A stretch of DNA of 64,000 bases from Pectobacterium aroidearum (GTDB taxonomy: Bacteria; Pseudomonadota; Gammaproteobacteria; Enterobacterales; Enterobacteriaceae): the NCBI RefSeq assembly GCF_015689195.1, contig NZ_CP065044.1:1-64000 (forward strand), read 5' to 3'. Made by a program: the position numbers and the translations under genes. Shown here one piece after another: positions 13,118 through 23,917 of this stretch. The notes under the pieces are model-generated. The model had not been told where the DNA came from, searched no databases, and worked only from the letters and a program-made list of their open reading frames with translations. Positions within the stretch are counted from its first letter, which is position 1. Each line of letters starts with the position of its first letter.

Positions 13118-13433
13118 AACCACGATAATGGAATTGATTATCTATGCGGGAGAGGCGCGCTCCAGCTCAATGGAGGCGCTGAGCGCCGCCAGAAAATATG
13201 ACTGGGACAAGGCTGAAGAACTGCTGAACGCGGCTTCTGTGGCGGCGCGCAAAGCCCATCAAATCCAGACAGCTTTGATTGGTGCCGATGAGGGCAGCGG
13301 AAAAATCCCGATCAATCTGATTCTGGTTCACGCGCAAGATCACCTGATGAACGCGATGCTATGCCGTGAACTGGTGGAGGAGCTGATTCAACTGCATCGG
13401 GAAATCTCCTCCCTGAAACAGCTTATAAATTAA
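13107..13433 (+). CDS. PTS lactose/cellobiose-type EIIA
   Basis: All-helical phosphotransfer subunit of 108 residues. The ATG at 13107 is preferred over a GTG one codon upstream. The conserved block ILVHAQDHLMNAML contains His75, the expected phospho-acceptor, with the paired His79. It overlaps the IIC gene. This is the only lactose/cellobiose-family IIA seen in the window; the related operon at 38838 lacks one, so this protein may serve both transporters. Confidence 0.93.
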   Translation: MLDETTIMELIIYAGEARSSSMEALSAARKYDWDKAEELLNAASVAARKAHQIQTALIGADEGSGKIPINLILVHAQDHLMNAMLCRELVEELIQLHREISSLKQLIN

Positions 13434-13453
13434 TAATATGCAAACCTGAATAA

Positions 13454-14908
<1,455 letters not shown>

Positions 14909-14934
14909 CGGCGATTGCAGAAAACGTTGGCCAT

Positions 14935-14962
14935 AAAGCCGTGCTTAACCGCACGGCTTTTT
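14935..14962 (+). terminator. Intrinsic terminator of beta-glucoside operon 1
   Basis: Perfect stem AAAGCCGTGC (14935-14944) with GCACGGCTTT (14951-14960), a 6-nt loop and a T-rich tail. Confidence 0.92.
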
Positions 14963-15071
14963 CTTGTCGGTGTTAATCTCTTCCCCAAGATGAGCTCTTA
15001 TACACAAAGAATGTAGTGTGTAAGCGGGGTTGCCGTTATCCCCAGCGTAAGAAATTATGCTGAGGAGGTAG

Positions 15072-15151
15072 CAGGCTTAGGATGAGCCGCATGGACGCGG
15101 CTCAAGCTTGCGCCACGTCAGGAGCGTGTCGCAAGCGTTCCGTTAAGCCTG
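15072..15151 (+). other. Structured non-coding element, predicted three-way junction
   Basis: An outer stem CAGGCTTA (15072-15079) with TAAGCCTG (15144-15151) encloses two hairpins. The first is GAGCCGC (15084-15090) with GCGGCTC (15097-15103). The second is GCTTGCG-C-CACG (15106-15117) with CGTG-T-CGCAAGC (15125-15136). No ORF in the 519-nt gap between 14909 and 15427 is credible. It could be a structured RNA, a REP/MITE-like element or a decayed insertion; nothing here decides between them. Confidence 0.55.
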
Positions 15152-15201
15152 ATGCCGACGAAGGTATCGCGTAGCGACATAATTTAGCGGGCAGCCGGGT
15201 T

Positions 15202-15231
15202 CATAGGGGGCTGGCGCTTGAGCCCCCTATG
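15202..15231. other. Strong hairpin upstream of yidA
   Basis: Perfect 11-bp inverted repeat CATAGGGGGCT (15202-15212) with AGCCCCCTATG (15221-15231), loop of 8 nt. No T-run follows on either strand, so it is not a classical terminator. It lies 51 nt downstream of the three-way element and may belong to the same non-coding unit. The rest of the 15232-15427 gap shows only a plausible promoter region for yidA. Confidence 0.6.
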
Positions 15232-15357
15232 TCGGGCGCGTGCTATAAAGTAGCATGAGAAGGATGGCATTGTGGCGCACGAAATGACTCCGCGTTTGCA
15301 GAGGTAGCCTTCAGAAAGATGGTTCGTTTTGTACTGTAATACGCCTGTCACCCTGCC

Positions 15358-15425
<68 letters not shown>

Positions 15426-15427
15426 CT

Positions 15428-16243
15428 ATGTCTGTAAAACTGATCGCTATTGATATGGACGGGACGTTGCTGACGCCCCAAAATCAAATTTCACCTGCGG
15501 TAAAAGCCGCGATTGCCGCCGCCAGAGAGAAAGGCGTGCAGGTCGTGCTGGCTACTGGTCGTCCTTACATCGGCGTTGAACGCTATTTGATGGAGCTGGA
15601 TTTGCAGCAGGAAGGCTGTTATTGCATCACCAACAACGGTGCGCTGGTTCAGCGTACGGTCAACGGTGACTGTGTGGCGCAAACGGCGCTGAGCTTCGAC
15701 GATTATCTCTATTTTGAAGCGCTGGCCTGCAAATTGGGCGTTCATTTCCACGCGTTGGACTTCAATTTCGTCTATACCGCCAATAAAGATATCAGCCCTT
15801 ACACCATTCACGAATCCCACCTGACCGGAATGCCGTTGAAGTATCGCGCGGTTGAGGAAATGGATCGCAGCCTGACGTTCCCGAAAGTGATGATGATTGA
15901 TGAGCCAGAGATCTTGGATCGCGCCATCAGCCAGATTCCACCGGAAGCCTTTGAACGCTATACCATCATGAAGAGTGCCGAATACTATCTGGAAATTCTG
16001 GATAAGCGCGTCAACAAAGGTGAAGGCGTGAAGATGCTGGCAGAGCACCTCGGTATTCCACGCGAAAGCGTCATGACGCTAGGTGATCAGCAGAACGATC
16101 TGGCAATGATTCGCTATGCGGGTATCGGCGTCGCGATGGGTAATGCCATCGACGAAGTGAAAGAAGCCAGCCAGTTTGTCACCAAAAGCAACACGGAAGA
16201 CGGCGTCGCCTACGCGATCGAGAAATTTGTGCTGAATGCCTGA
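15428..16243 (+). CDS. yidA: HAD-family sugar phosphatase YidA
   Basis: Cytoplasmic Cof-type HAD phosphatase of 271 residues, active on sugar phosphates such as erythrose-4-phosphate and alpha-glucose-1-phosphate in E. coli. Motif I is DMDGTLL (Asp nucleophile near residue 9), motif II ATGRP, the motif III lysine lies in KRVNKGEG, and motif IV is GDQQNDLAMI. The cap domain lies between motifs II and III. The neighbourhood of yidA near gyrB is shared with E. coli. A terminator follows directly. Confidence 0.95.
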   Translation: MSVKLIAIDMDGTLLTPQNQISPAVKAAIAAAREKGVQVVLATGRPYIGVERYLMELDLQQEGCYCITNNGALVQRTVNGDCVAQTALSFDDYLYFEALACKLGVHFHALDFNFVYTANKDISPYTIHESHLTGMPLKYRAVEEMDRSLTFPKVMMIDEPEILDRAISQIPPEAFERYTIMKSAEYYLEILDKRVNKGEGVKMLAEHLGIPRESVMTLGDQQNDLAMIRYAGIGVAMGNAIDEVKEASQFVTKSNTEDGVAYAIEKFVLNA

Positions 16244-16262
16244 TTATTTACAGATAAAGCCG

Positions 16263-16288
16263 AATAGCCATCAATGATGGCTATTTTT
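16263..16288 (+). terminator. Intrinsic terminator of yidA
   Basis: AATAGCCATC (16263-16272) pairs perfectly with GATGGCTATT (16276-16285), loop 3 nt, then a T-run. The A-rich side could also serve the convergent LysR gene in part. Confidence 0.9.
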
Positions 16289-16388
16289 ATATAAGATAAT
16301 AATCGTGCTATTTATTTTATATAAATCTATTCCCTGATATTCATTATTCAATAAATACATTAATAAAAATAACGACTTCGACTGGAAA

Positions 16389-17285
16389 TTATTTTAATTC
16401 CAGACTATCCGCTATTTTTTCTTTCATTACCTGAGTGATGTGATTCACCACCTGGCTGCGGGGAATTTGGGGGGGGTAAACCGCGCAATACGCCATTTTT
16501 ATATCAGGATTGAAAGGCTTAACGATAACCGGGGAAGGGCTGTTCAGGGCGGTAATAAAATCCACCACGCCGATGCCGACGTTTCTTGACGCCAGTACGC
16601 AGCAGTTCGCCATCGAGGTTTCAATGGGGTTATGCAAATAGATTTGTTCTTTTCTGGCGGAGATATCAATCTGCGCCCGCAGCGGCGTGGTTCTGCCGGG
16701 CAGAATGGCGCGCGTGCCAGCCAGATCGGCGAGTGTAATTTCATCCGCCGTGGCAAGCGGGTGACCCATCGCTAACACCGCGACAGCACTGGCGTCAGCC
16801 AGTGGTTCGGCCTCCAGTCCTTTGATGCCGGGCTGGCCAAAAATAAAACCCACGTCATAGTGATTCTCAGCAATCGCGTCCGTAATACGGCTGCTGCTTT
16901 CGATATCCAGAAACAGGGAAAGATCGGGGTATTTCTTGAGTAAGGTAGGGAGAACCTGGTCGGAACAAAGGAACGAGAGCGCCTGAACGGCGGCGATGCG
17001 CAGTACGCTGCCCTTGGCGTGGCGAATTTCGTCGGCAATCAGCCCGATTTGATCCAATCCTAAATAAAGACGTTCGACTTCCCGGTATAGCTTCATCGCC
17101 TCGGCGCGTGGAATCAGGCCGCGTCCGTCTCTATCAAATAGCTTCAGATTCAGCGCGTCTTCGAAGTCTTTAATGAGCCTGCTGACCGCGGGCTGGGTGA
17201 TATACATCATGTTGGCGGCAGCGGTGATGCCTCCGGTGAGGATGACTTTATGAAAGGCTTCAACCTGACGGGGATTGATACGCAT
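16389..17285 (-). CDS. LysR-type regulator of the adjacent ABC/nucleoside hydrolase operon
   Basis: A 298-residue regulator from the ATG ending at 17285 (MRINPRQVEAFHKVILTGG). The helix-turn-helix covers about residues 5-65 (ITAAANMMYITQPAVSRLIKD core), followed by an effector-binding domain of two Rossmann-like halves. It diverges from the substrate-binding protein gene at 17428, sharing a 142-nt intergenic region, so it probably controls that operon in response to its substrate. The TTATCAATTTAACA-type AT-rich stretch between them is a plausible binding area, but no clear T-N11-A box was fixed. Confidence 0.88.
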   Translation of the reverse strand: MRINPRQVEAFHKVILTGGITAAANMMYITQPAVSRLIKDFEDALNLKLFDRDGRGLIPRAEAMKLYREVERLYLGLDQIGLIADEIRHAKGSVLRIAAVQALSFLCSDQVLPTLLKKYPDLSLFLDIESSSRITDAIAENHYDVGFIFGQPGIKGLEAEPLADASAVAVLAMGHPLATADEITLADLAGTRAILPGRTTPLRAQIDISARKEQIYLHNPIETSMANCCVLASRNVGIGVVDFITALNSPSPVIVKPFNPDIKMAYCAVYPPQIPRSQVVNHITQVMKEKIADSLELK

Positions 17286-17427
17286 GCTCGTCACCTTAAA
17301 ACATAACATTTAGTTATCAATTTAACACAAAATGCAATTTTTCATTATCCAATCTGGCGCATAGACTCACAATCATAAGATTTAATACACTTCATCAGTA
17401 CTCAATCATGGAATAGAGGGTTAGTGA

Positions 17428-18978
17428 ATGAAGAAATCGACTCTGGCGTTATTGTTTACCGTTTTATTTTCATCTTCACCTTTGGTTTATAGCGCGGACC
17501 TGAATATCGGTTTGGCTTCCTCCACCACATCAATGGATCCGCAGTTTTATGTGAGTGGAGCGAATAGCGCAATGGCGCGCAATATTTTTGACGGTTTGGT
17601 TGTACAGGATGAAAAACAGCAGATTGCACCTGCCCTGGCAACCAGTTGGAAAGTGATTGACGACAAGACGTGGGAATTTGTATTGCGTCCTGGCGTTAAG
17701 TTTCACGACGGCAGTGATTTTACGGCTAAAGATGTGATTGCCAGCATTAAGCGTGTTGCGCTGGCATCGAAAAACAGCCCTAGCTCTTACGCACCTTACG
17801 TCAGCGACATTGCTGAAGTAATAGAAGTTAATCCACTAACGGTGCGGATTAAGACAAAAGAGGCTTCGCCACTGCTGCTGAATAATTTAAGTCGGATTTC
17901 GATTTTACCGGCCCGACTTGAAAACGTCCCGACGGAAACGTTGAATTCAGGAAAAGATGTGATTGGTACAGGGCCATTCAAGTTTGTTTCCTGGGTGCCG
18001 GACGACCGGGTAGTCCTTAGTCGTAATGACGATTACTGGGGAGGAAAAGCAGAGTGGGACAACGTTACTGTCCGTGTATTTAAAAACAGTAGTGCACGTG
18101 TAGCAGCAGTATTATCCGGTGATGTGGACATGATCGAAAACGTTCCAACAGCCGACAGCAGTAATATTGAAAAAAATCAGCAGTTAAAAACGATTTCAAC
18201 ACCAGGGAATCGTGTTATTTACCTTCACATGGACCAGCAGCGAGAGGAATCACCGTTCGCCAAAGGTCCTGATGGTAAAAACCCATTACTAAAAAAAGAA
18301 GTACGCCAGGCGATGTCTTTAGCTATTAATCGTCAGGCAATCGTCGACCGTGTGATGGAGGGGCAGGCTGTTGTTGCCTCTCAGCTTGTACCGAAGGGGT
18401 ACCCAGGCTATTCCGCTTCCATTCCTGCGCCGGTTTATAATCCGGAGAAAGCCAAACAGGAACTGGCGGCGGCGGGTTACCCCGACGGCTTCACGCTGAC
18501 CTTCCACGCGTCGAACGATCGTTATCCTAATGATTCTAAAATTGCTCAGGCCATTGGCCAAATGTTTACACGCGCCGGCATCAAAACCGAAGTCGTTACG
18601 ATGCCCGGCAGTGTGTACTTCTCACGCGCGTCTCGTCTCGAATTCAGTTTGATTATGGGCGGGGCCGCGATTGAAACCGGGGAAGCTTCTGGCGTATTGG
18701 GGCCATTGTTAGAAACCTTTGGCCCTAATGCAGGACAGGGTAATCGTGGTCGCTATTCCAACCCTGCCTTTGATAAAGCGCTAAGTGAAGCGCGTGTCAC
18801 ATTGGATGAAACTAAACGTGATGCGCTGCTGGCTGATGCGATGAACATTGGCATGAACGATCTGGGTGTCATTCCGGTGATGTTCCTGTCCAACACTTGG
18901 GCGATGAAAAAGCAGTATACCTATGTGGGCCGTTCCGATGCCTACACGCTGCCGTACTTCGTCCGTTCCGCAAAATAG
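17428..18978 (+). CDS. Peptide/nickel-type ABC substrate-binding protein
   Basis: Periplasmic binding protein (SBP_bac_5, cluster C) of 516 residues. A Sec signal peptide with cleavage near YSA-D (residues 22-23) is evident. The conserved opening NIGLASSTTSMDPQFYVSGA and the GTGPFKFVSW motif are family features. It feeds the permeases at 21996 and 22970. Members of this family bind oligopeptides, glycosides, opines or nickel. The nucleoside hydrolases in the same operon suggest a nucleoside-containing ligand, but this is inference. Confidence 0.92.
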   Translation: MKKSTLALLFTVLFSSSPLVYSADLNIGLASSTTSMDPQFYVSGANSAMARNIFDGLVVQDEKQQIAPALATSWKVIDDKTWEFVLRPGVKFHDGSDFTAKDVIASIKRVALASKNSPSSYAPYVSDIAEVIEVNPLTVRIKTKEASPLLLNNLSRISILPARLENVPTETLNSGKDVIGTGPFKFVSWVPDDRVVLSRNDDYWGGKAEWDNVTVRVFKNSSARVAAVLSGDVDMIENVPTADSSNIEKNQQLKTISTPGNRVIYLHMDQQREESPFAKGPDGKNPLLKKEVRQAMSLAINRQAIVDRVMEGQAVVASQLVPKGYPGYSASIPAPVYNPEKAKQELAAAGYPDGFTLTFHASNDRYPNDSKIAQAIGQMFTRAGIKTEVVTMPGSVYFSRASRLEFSLIMGGAAIETGEASGVLGPLLETFGPNAGQGNRGRYSNPAFDKALSEARVTLDETKRDALLADAMNIGMNDLGVIPVMFLSNTWAMKKQYTYVGRSDAYTLPYFVRSAK

Positions 18979-19047
18979 TTACCTTTCAGTGATGACCCAA
19001 AAGGGGTGAGGTTTTCACCCCTTATTACTTATAACAAGGAGAGCGGT

Positions 19048-19932
19048 GTGAATACGTTTAGCGGTGTTTTTCCCTATCTGGTGTCACCCGTCAGGCCCGA
19101 TGGTCAGGTTGATAAGCCCGTTTTGGCGCAGCTCACTGAACATCTGATTCAATGCGGTGTACATGGCGTCGTGCCGTTAGGCAGCACCGGTGAATTTGCC
19201 TATCTCTCTGCGGCTCAACGTCTGGATGTGGTCAAAACGGTAATTGAGACGACGGCTGGCCGTGTACCAGTTATCGCTGGTGTCGCGTCGACAACGATTC
19301 AGGATGCCGTTGAGCAAACGAAACGCTACGTCGAACTGGGCGCGGATGGCATTCTGGCTGTACTGGAAGCCTATTTCCCCCTGAAAGACGAGGGCGTCGA
19401 GCAGTATTTCCGCGCCATTGCCGAAGCCGCACAGGGTAAACCGGTGGTGCTTTATACCAATCCTCAGTTCCAGCGTTCCGATTTGAGTTTGCCCGTCATC
19501 GAGCGCCTGAGCCATGTCAGTAATATCCGCTATATCAAAGATGCCTCGACCAATACCGGGCGCTTGCTTTCCATCATTGAACGTACCCGTGGCCGGATGG
19601 ACGTGTTCTCCGCATCTGCCCATATTCCCGCCTGCGTCATGCTGATTGGCGGCGTGGGGTGGATGGCTGGCCCAGCTTGTATCGTTCCCAAACAGAGTAT
19701 TGCTTTGTATGAAGCCGCCCGCGCGGGTGACTGGAACAAAGCAATGGAGCTTCAGCGCCCGCTATGGCGTATCAATGAAATCTTTGCCCGTTATTCCATT
19801 GCTGGCTGTATTAAAGCGGCGCTGCAATTGCAGGGGTTTGCGGTAGGCGATCCGTTGCCGCCTCAACTGCCGCTGGATGAAAAGGCACGTAAGGAGATCG
19901 CTGACGTTTTAGCGTCTGTCGATTCCCTTTAA
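19048..19932 (+). CDS. DapA-like (dihydrodipicolinate synthase family) aldolase/lyase
   Basis: A (beta/alpha)8 class I aldolase of about 294 residues. The GTG at 19048 is chosen because AAGGAG lies 9 nt upstream and the sequence then matches the family start. Schiff-base Lys164 in RYIKDAS, Tyr136 in VLYTNP and the GSTGEF phosphate/carboxylate loop are present. Family members make or cleave keto acids (DHDPS, NAL, KDG aldolase). True dapA is normally elsewhere, and the operon context argues for a catabolic or modifying role on the imported compound. Confidence 0.88.
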   Translation: MNTFSGVFPYLVSPVRPDGQVDKPVLAQLTEHLIQCGVHGVVPLGSTGEFAYLSAAQRLDVVKTVIETTAGRVPVIAGVASTTIQDAVEQTKRYVELGADGILAVLEAYFPLKDEGVEQYFRAIAEAAQGKPVVLYTNPQFQRSDLSLPVIERLSHVSNIRYIKDASTNTGRLLSIIERTRGRMDVFSASAHIPACVMLIGGVGWMAGPACIVPKQSIALYEAARAGDWNKAMELQRPLWRINEIFARYSIAGCIKAALQLQGFAVGDPLPPQLPLDEKARKEIADVLASVDSL

Positions 19933-20033
19933 CACCAAATAGATTTTTATTTTTCACGCTCTAGAGGTGTGGGGCTTTCTGCACCTTGAAGTTTGGCTGT
20001 ACCTATTAAAAAGAGAAAAGGAATCATCAAGGG

Positions 20034-20987
20034 ATGAGCGCGTTACCTATTATTATTGATTGTGATCCAGGGATAGATGACGCGATTGCGTTATTAAGTG
20101 CATTTGTGGCGCCAGAGTTGGATATTCGCGGCATCTGCACGGTGTGCGGTAACCAACCGTTGGACAAGACGCTGCGTAATGCGCTGCAAATTGCTGAGCT
20201 GGGTCAGCGCACGGATATTCCTGTTTTCGCCGGCTGCCATCGGCCGCTGCTGCGCGACCCTATTCATGGCCAGTTTCATGGTGAAAGCGGGCTGGGCCAG
20301 ACCGTGCTGCCTGCGCCGCAAAAACAGGCCGAAGCGCAGCATGCGGTGAGTTTTATTATTGCGCAGTGCAAGCAGGCGATCGCTGACGGCACGCCGATTA
20401 CGCTCTGTACGTTAGGGCCGCTAACCAACGTAGCAATGGCGCTGCGTATGGCGCCTGAGATTGCTGACGGTATTGCGCGCATTGTGATGATGGGCGGCGC
20501 CTACCGCGAAGCAGGCAACCGCAGCCTGACGTCTGAATTCAATATGATCGCCGATCCACAGGCGGCGAAGGTGGTGTTTGATTCGTCAATCGCCCTTGTC
20601 GCGCTACCGCTGGATGTCACGCATCAGGTGATTTTGACGCCGGAATTAGTTGCACGTTTTATCGCGCTATCCGGACGGATTTCCGCGCCGTTGGGTGAAA
20701 TGATGGCGTTTTGGGATCGTAATGACATCCGTCGCTATGGATCACGCGGCGGTCCGTTACACGATCCGTTGGTCATCGCTTGGGTGCTGGCACCGCACTT
20801 CTTCACGACGGAAAAAGCCAGCGTTTACATTGAGCAGGAAAGCGAGCTGTGCATGGGGCAGACCGTTGCCGACTGGTACGGAAAAACTGACCGTCAGCCG
20901 AATGTGGATGTGGTGACGGGGGTTGATGCCAAACAGGTTGTTGAGCTGTTTGCTGACCTATTGAGCCGCTATGGAGAGGGTGTCTGA
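20034..20987 (+). CDS. Inosine-uridine type nucleoside hydrolase 1
   Basis: Ca-dependent N-ribohydrolase family (IunH) of 317 residues; members split nucleosides into base and ribose. The N-terminal DCDPGIDDA motif supplies the calcium aspartates (Asp9, Asp11, Asp15, Asp16). The mid-protein MMGGAYREAGN, EFNMIADPQAA and the late GPLHDPLVIAW with its catalytic-region His are conserved. The stop (20985-20987) lies 1 nt before the next nucleoside hydrolase start. The operon places it downstream of a peptide-type transporter, so it probably acts on an imported conjugated or modified nucleoside. Confidence 0.92.
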   Translation: MSALPIIIDCDPGIDDAIALLSAFVAPELDIRGICTVCGNQPLDKTLRNALQIAELGQRTDIPVFAGCHRPLLRDPIHGQFHGESGLGQTVLPAPQKQAEAQHAVSFIIAQCKQAIADGTPITLCTLGPLTNVAMALRMAPEIADGIARIVMMGGAYREAGNRSLTSEFNMIADPQAAKVVFDSSIALVALPLDVTHQVILTPELVARFIALSGRISAPLGEMMAFWDRNDIRRYGSRGGPLHDPLVIAWVLAPHFFTTEKASVYIEQESELCMGQTVADWYGKTDRQPNVDVVTGVDAKQVVELFADLLSRYGEGV

Positions 20988-20988
20988 C

Positions 20989-21996
20989 ATGGTTCAAGAA
21001 CGCATTATTATTGATACCGATCCCGGCGTTGACGATGCGATAGCCATCTGGCTGGCGTTGGCTTCGCCCGAGCTGGACGTACTGGGGATTACCGTTGTGG
21101 CAGGCAATGTGCCGCTTGCCGCCACGCTATCGAATGCGTGCAACGTGGTGGGTGTGACGGGCAGAACCGATGTGCCCATTTTTGCGGGTGCGTCTCGTCC
21201 ACTGATCCGCGATCAGGTTTTCGGTAAATACGCTCATATCGGCAAATTTTCTGCTGATTCGGTGCCGGAGAGCACGCTGTCGCCGGAACAGGAACACGCC
21301 GTTGATTTTCTGGTGCGGGTGACGCGTCAGGCGGCTGCCGATAATAATCCCATCACCATTTGCGCACTTGGCCCACTGACGAATCTGGCATTGGCGCTGT
21401 GCTTCCACCCTGATGTCGCGCGTGGCATCAAACAGATTGTGTCCATGAGCTGTGCCTTTACCGCAATGGGAAATCGCGTACCGTGGGCGGACTTTAACGT
21501 CTATGCCGATCCCCATGCGGCGGAAATCGTGTTTTCTTCCGGTGTACCCATTGTCATCATGCCGTTGGATATGACCTTTCAGGCGCTGATTCAGACGGAA
21601 CAGGTTGATGACATCGAGCGTAGTGGCGGTGCGCCGGGTAAGTCGATGGCAGCACTGCTGCGTATGTTTGACCGTAGCGAAGTGGATCGCTTTGGCCGTG
21701 AAGGTGGACCGATTCATGATGCGACCGTCATTGCGTGGTTGCTGAAACCGGAGTTATTCAAATCAAAACGCGCGCGCATCGGAGTAGAAGTTGCCGGTAG
21801 AACGGCGGGTTACGCGTTTGCCGATTTTTATCACAAACTGGGTGAACCAGAGAATGCGCTGGTCATGCGGGAAATCGACGAGCAAGGGTTTCTCGGGCTG
21901 ATTGCCGAGCGCCTGCGCCGCTATGGCTCTGAAGAAATAGAGGGTTCTGAAAAGAAAGATAGCTCCGAAGCACTAAACGGTTCCGGGGGGCGCTGA
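20989..21996 (+). CDS. Inosine-uridine type nucleoside hydrolase 2
   Basis: Second nucleoside hydrolase, 335 residues, from ATG 20989 behind GGAGAGGG. It has DTDPGVDDA at the N terminus and GGPIHDATVIAW near the C terminus. The usual MGGA block is MSCAFTAMGNR here, and the ribose-binding segment reads DFNVYADPHAAE, so substrate choice may differ from its neighbour. A Glu/Ser/Lys-rich C-terminal tail of about 25 residues is unusual. Its stop overlaps the permease start by 1 nt (TGATG). Confidence 0.92.
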   Translation: MVQERIIIDTDPGVDDAIAIWLALASPELDVLGITVVAGNVPLAATLSNACNVVGVTGRTDVPIFAGASRPLIRDQVFGKYAHIGKFSADSVPESTLSPEQEHAVDFLVRVTRQAAADNNPITICALGPLTNLALALCFHPDVARGIKQIVSMSCAFTAMGNRVPWADFNVYADPHAAEIVFSSGVPIVIMPLDMTFQALIQTEQVDDIERSGGAPGKSMAALLRMFDRSEVDRFGREGGPIHDATVIAWLLKPELFKSKRARIGVEVAGRTAGYAFADFYHKLGEPENALVMREIDEQGFLGLIAERLRRYGSEEIEGSEKKDSSEALNGSGGR

Positions 21997-22973
21997 TGAT
22001 AGCCTACCTGCTGAGCCGAATCGGACAAACGCTGCTGACGCTGGCTGTGATGTCGGTGCTGGTGTTTGTGGGTGTCTATCTGGTCGGTAATCCGGTCGAT
22101 ATGTTGTTGGGCGCGACGGCCACGCCAGCGGAACGGCTGGCGGTGATTCAGTCCTTCGGCCTGGATAAGCCGGTCTGGGAACAGTATGGGTTGTTTGTCT
22201 GGAACGCCTTTCAGGGCGATATGGGCAACTCTTTCATCTTTAATCAACCCGCGCTGACGCTGATTTTTCAACGCATGCCCGCCACGCTCGAACTGGCGAT
22301 GGTGGCGTTTGTGATGGCGCTGATTGTCGGCATTCCGTTGGGGATTTACGCGGGTCTGAAGCCGGACAGTGCGGTATCCAAATCCATCATGACCTTCTCC
22401 ATCCTCGGTTTTAGCCTGCCCACGTTCTGGATCGGGCTGGTGATGATCATGCTGTTCAGTGTGAAGCTGGGCTGGCTGCCGTCATCAGGCCGGGGCGATG
22501 TCCATGAGCTGTTCGGCATCCCGTTTAGCTTTCTGACCCGCGATGGCCTTGAACATCTTCTCCTGCCTGCGTTTAACCTCGCGCTGTTTAAAATCTCGCT
22601 GGTTATCCGCCTGATGCGTGCGGGCGTGATGGAGTGTCTGCAACAGGATTATGTGCAGTTTGCTCGCGCGAAAGGGCTGTCGGAAACCCGAATCGTACTG
22701 GTACATGTGCTGCGCAACACGCTGATTCCGTTGATTACCGTGCTAGGGCTGGAACTCGGCTCGCTGATCGCGTTTGCGGTGGTGACGGAAACCATTTATG
22801 CCTGGCCGGGTATGGGCAAGCTGATTATCGACTCGATCGCCGTGCTCGACCGTCCGGTTATTCTGGCTTATCTGATGATTACCGTCGTGATGTTCAGCGT
22901 GATTAACCTGCTGGTCGATTTGCTGTATGTGCTGGTCGATCCGCGCGTGCGGCTGGGAGGAGACAAGGGATGA
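21996..22973 (+). CDS. ABC transporter permease (DppB/GsiC type)
   Basis: Inner-membrane permease of 325 residues with six predicted helices. The BPD_transp_1 EAA-like loop is RAKGLSETRIVLVHVLRNTLIPLI near residues 225-248. The N-terminal oligopeptide-permease extension (MIAYLLSRIGQTLLTLAVMS) is typical of DppB-type subunits. It overlaps both neighbours (TGATG upstream, ATGA downstream), so translation is coupled. It pairs with the permease at 22970. Confidence 0.94.
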   Translation: MIAYLLSRIGQTLLTLAVMSVLVFVGVYLVGNPVDMLLGATATPAERLAVIQSFGLDKPVWEQYGLFVWNAFQGDMGNSFIFNQPALTLIFQRMPATLELAMVAFVMALIVGIPLGIYAGLKPDSAVSKSIMTFSILGFSLPTFWIGLVMIMLFSVKLGWLPSSGRGDVHELFGIPFSFLTRDGLEHLLLPAFNLALFKISLVIRLMRAGVMECLQQDYVQFARAKGLSETRIVLVHVLRNTLIPLITVLGLELGSLIAFAVVTETIYAWPGMGKLIIDSIAVLDRPVILAYLMITVVMFSVINLLVDLLYVLVDPRVRLGGDKG

Positions 22974-23878
22974 CAGGGAATACCATACACCAGCCCGCCG
23001 CCGTGCAAAAAGCCGTACATCCGGTGATGCGCGTGGTGATGGCGCTGATCAACGATCGGCTGGCGCTGTTTGGGCTGATCATGCTGGCGATTTTCGTGCT
23101 GCTGGCGCTGCTTGCCCCGCTGCTGTCGCCGCAGAACCCTTACGATCTGATGCAGCTCGATATTATGGATGGCCGACTTGTACCGGGTTCCTCCAGTATG
23201 TCGGGCATGACGTATTGGCTGGGAACGGACGATCAGGGGCGCGACCTGTTCAGTGCCATTCTGTACGGCACCCGCATCAGCCTGATGGTGGGATTCACCA
23301 GCGCGGTGTTTGCGCTGCTGATTGGCGCCTCGCTCGGGCTGATTAGCGCCTACGTCGGTGGAAAAACGGATGCGACAATCATGCGCATCGTCGATATCCA
23401 GCTCAGTTTCCCGCCCATCCTGATTGCGCTGATCCTGTTGGCGGTACTGGGACAGGGGGTCGATAAGATCATTATGGCGCTGGTGGTGACCCAGTGGGCT
23501 TACTACGCGCGGACGATTCGCGGTTCGGCACTGGTGGAACGTCGTCGCAGCTACGTGGACGCGGCGCGCAGCATGGCACTGTCCAACCGCCGCATCCTGT
23601 TTCGCCATATTTTACCCAACTGTCTGGCTCCGCTGATCGTGGTGGCAACGATGCGCATCGCCTACGCCATCATGCTGGAAGCCACGCTCTCATTTCTGGG
23701 GATCGGGCTGCCCGTGACGGAGCCGTCGCTGGGGCTGCTGATCTCGAATGGTTTTGAATACCTGATGTCGGGCGACTATTGGATCAGCTTCTTTCCGGGG
23801 CTGACACTGCTGCTGCTGATTGTGGCGATCAATCTGGTCGGGGATGCGCTGCGCGACATCCTCAACCCACGGAACTAA
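22970..23878 (+). CDS. ABC transporter permease (DppC/GsiD type)
   Basis: Second permease, 302 residues. It has the DppC-type signature GTDDQGRDLFSAILYGTRIS and the EAA loop DAARSMALSNRRILFRHILP. Five to six helices are predicted. The start overlaps the previous stop by 4 nt (ATGA). With its partner it forms the channel energised by the fused ATPase that follows. Confidence 0.94.
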   Translation: MTGNTIHQPAAVQKAVHPVMRVVMALINDRLALFGLIMLAIFVLLALLAPLLSPQNPYDLMQLDIMDGRLVPGSSSMSGMTYWLGTDDQGRDLFSAILYGTRISLMVGFTSAVFALLIGASLGLISAYVGGKTDATIMRIVDIQLSFPPILIALILLAVLGQGVDKIIMALVVTQWAYYARTIRGSALVERRRSYVDAARSMALSNRRILFRHILPNCLAPLIVVATMRIAYAIMLEATLSFLGIGLPVTEPSLGLLISNGFEYLMSGDYWISFFPGLTLLLLIVAINLVGDALRDILNPRN

Positions 23879-23917
23879 GCCGTGGGAACGCCCATGGGAA
23901 TAAGGGGTAATGAACAC

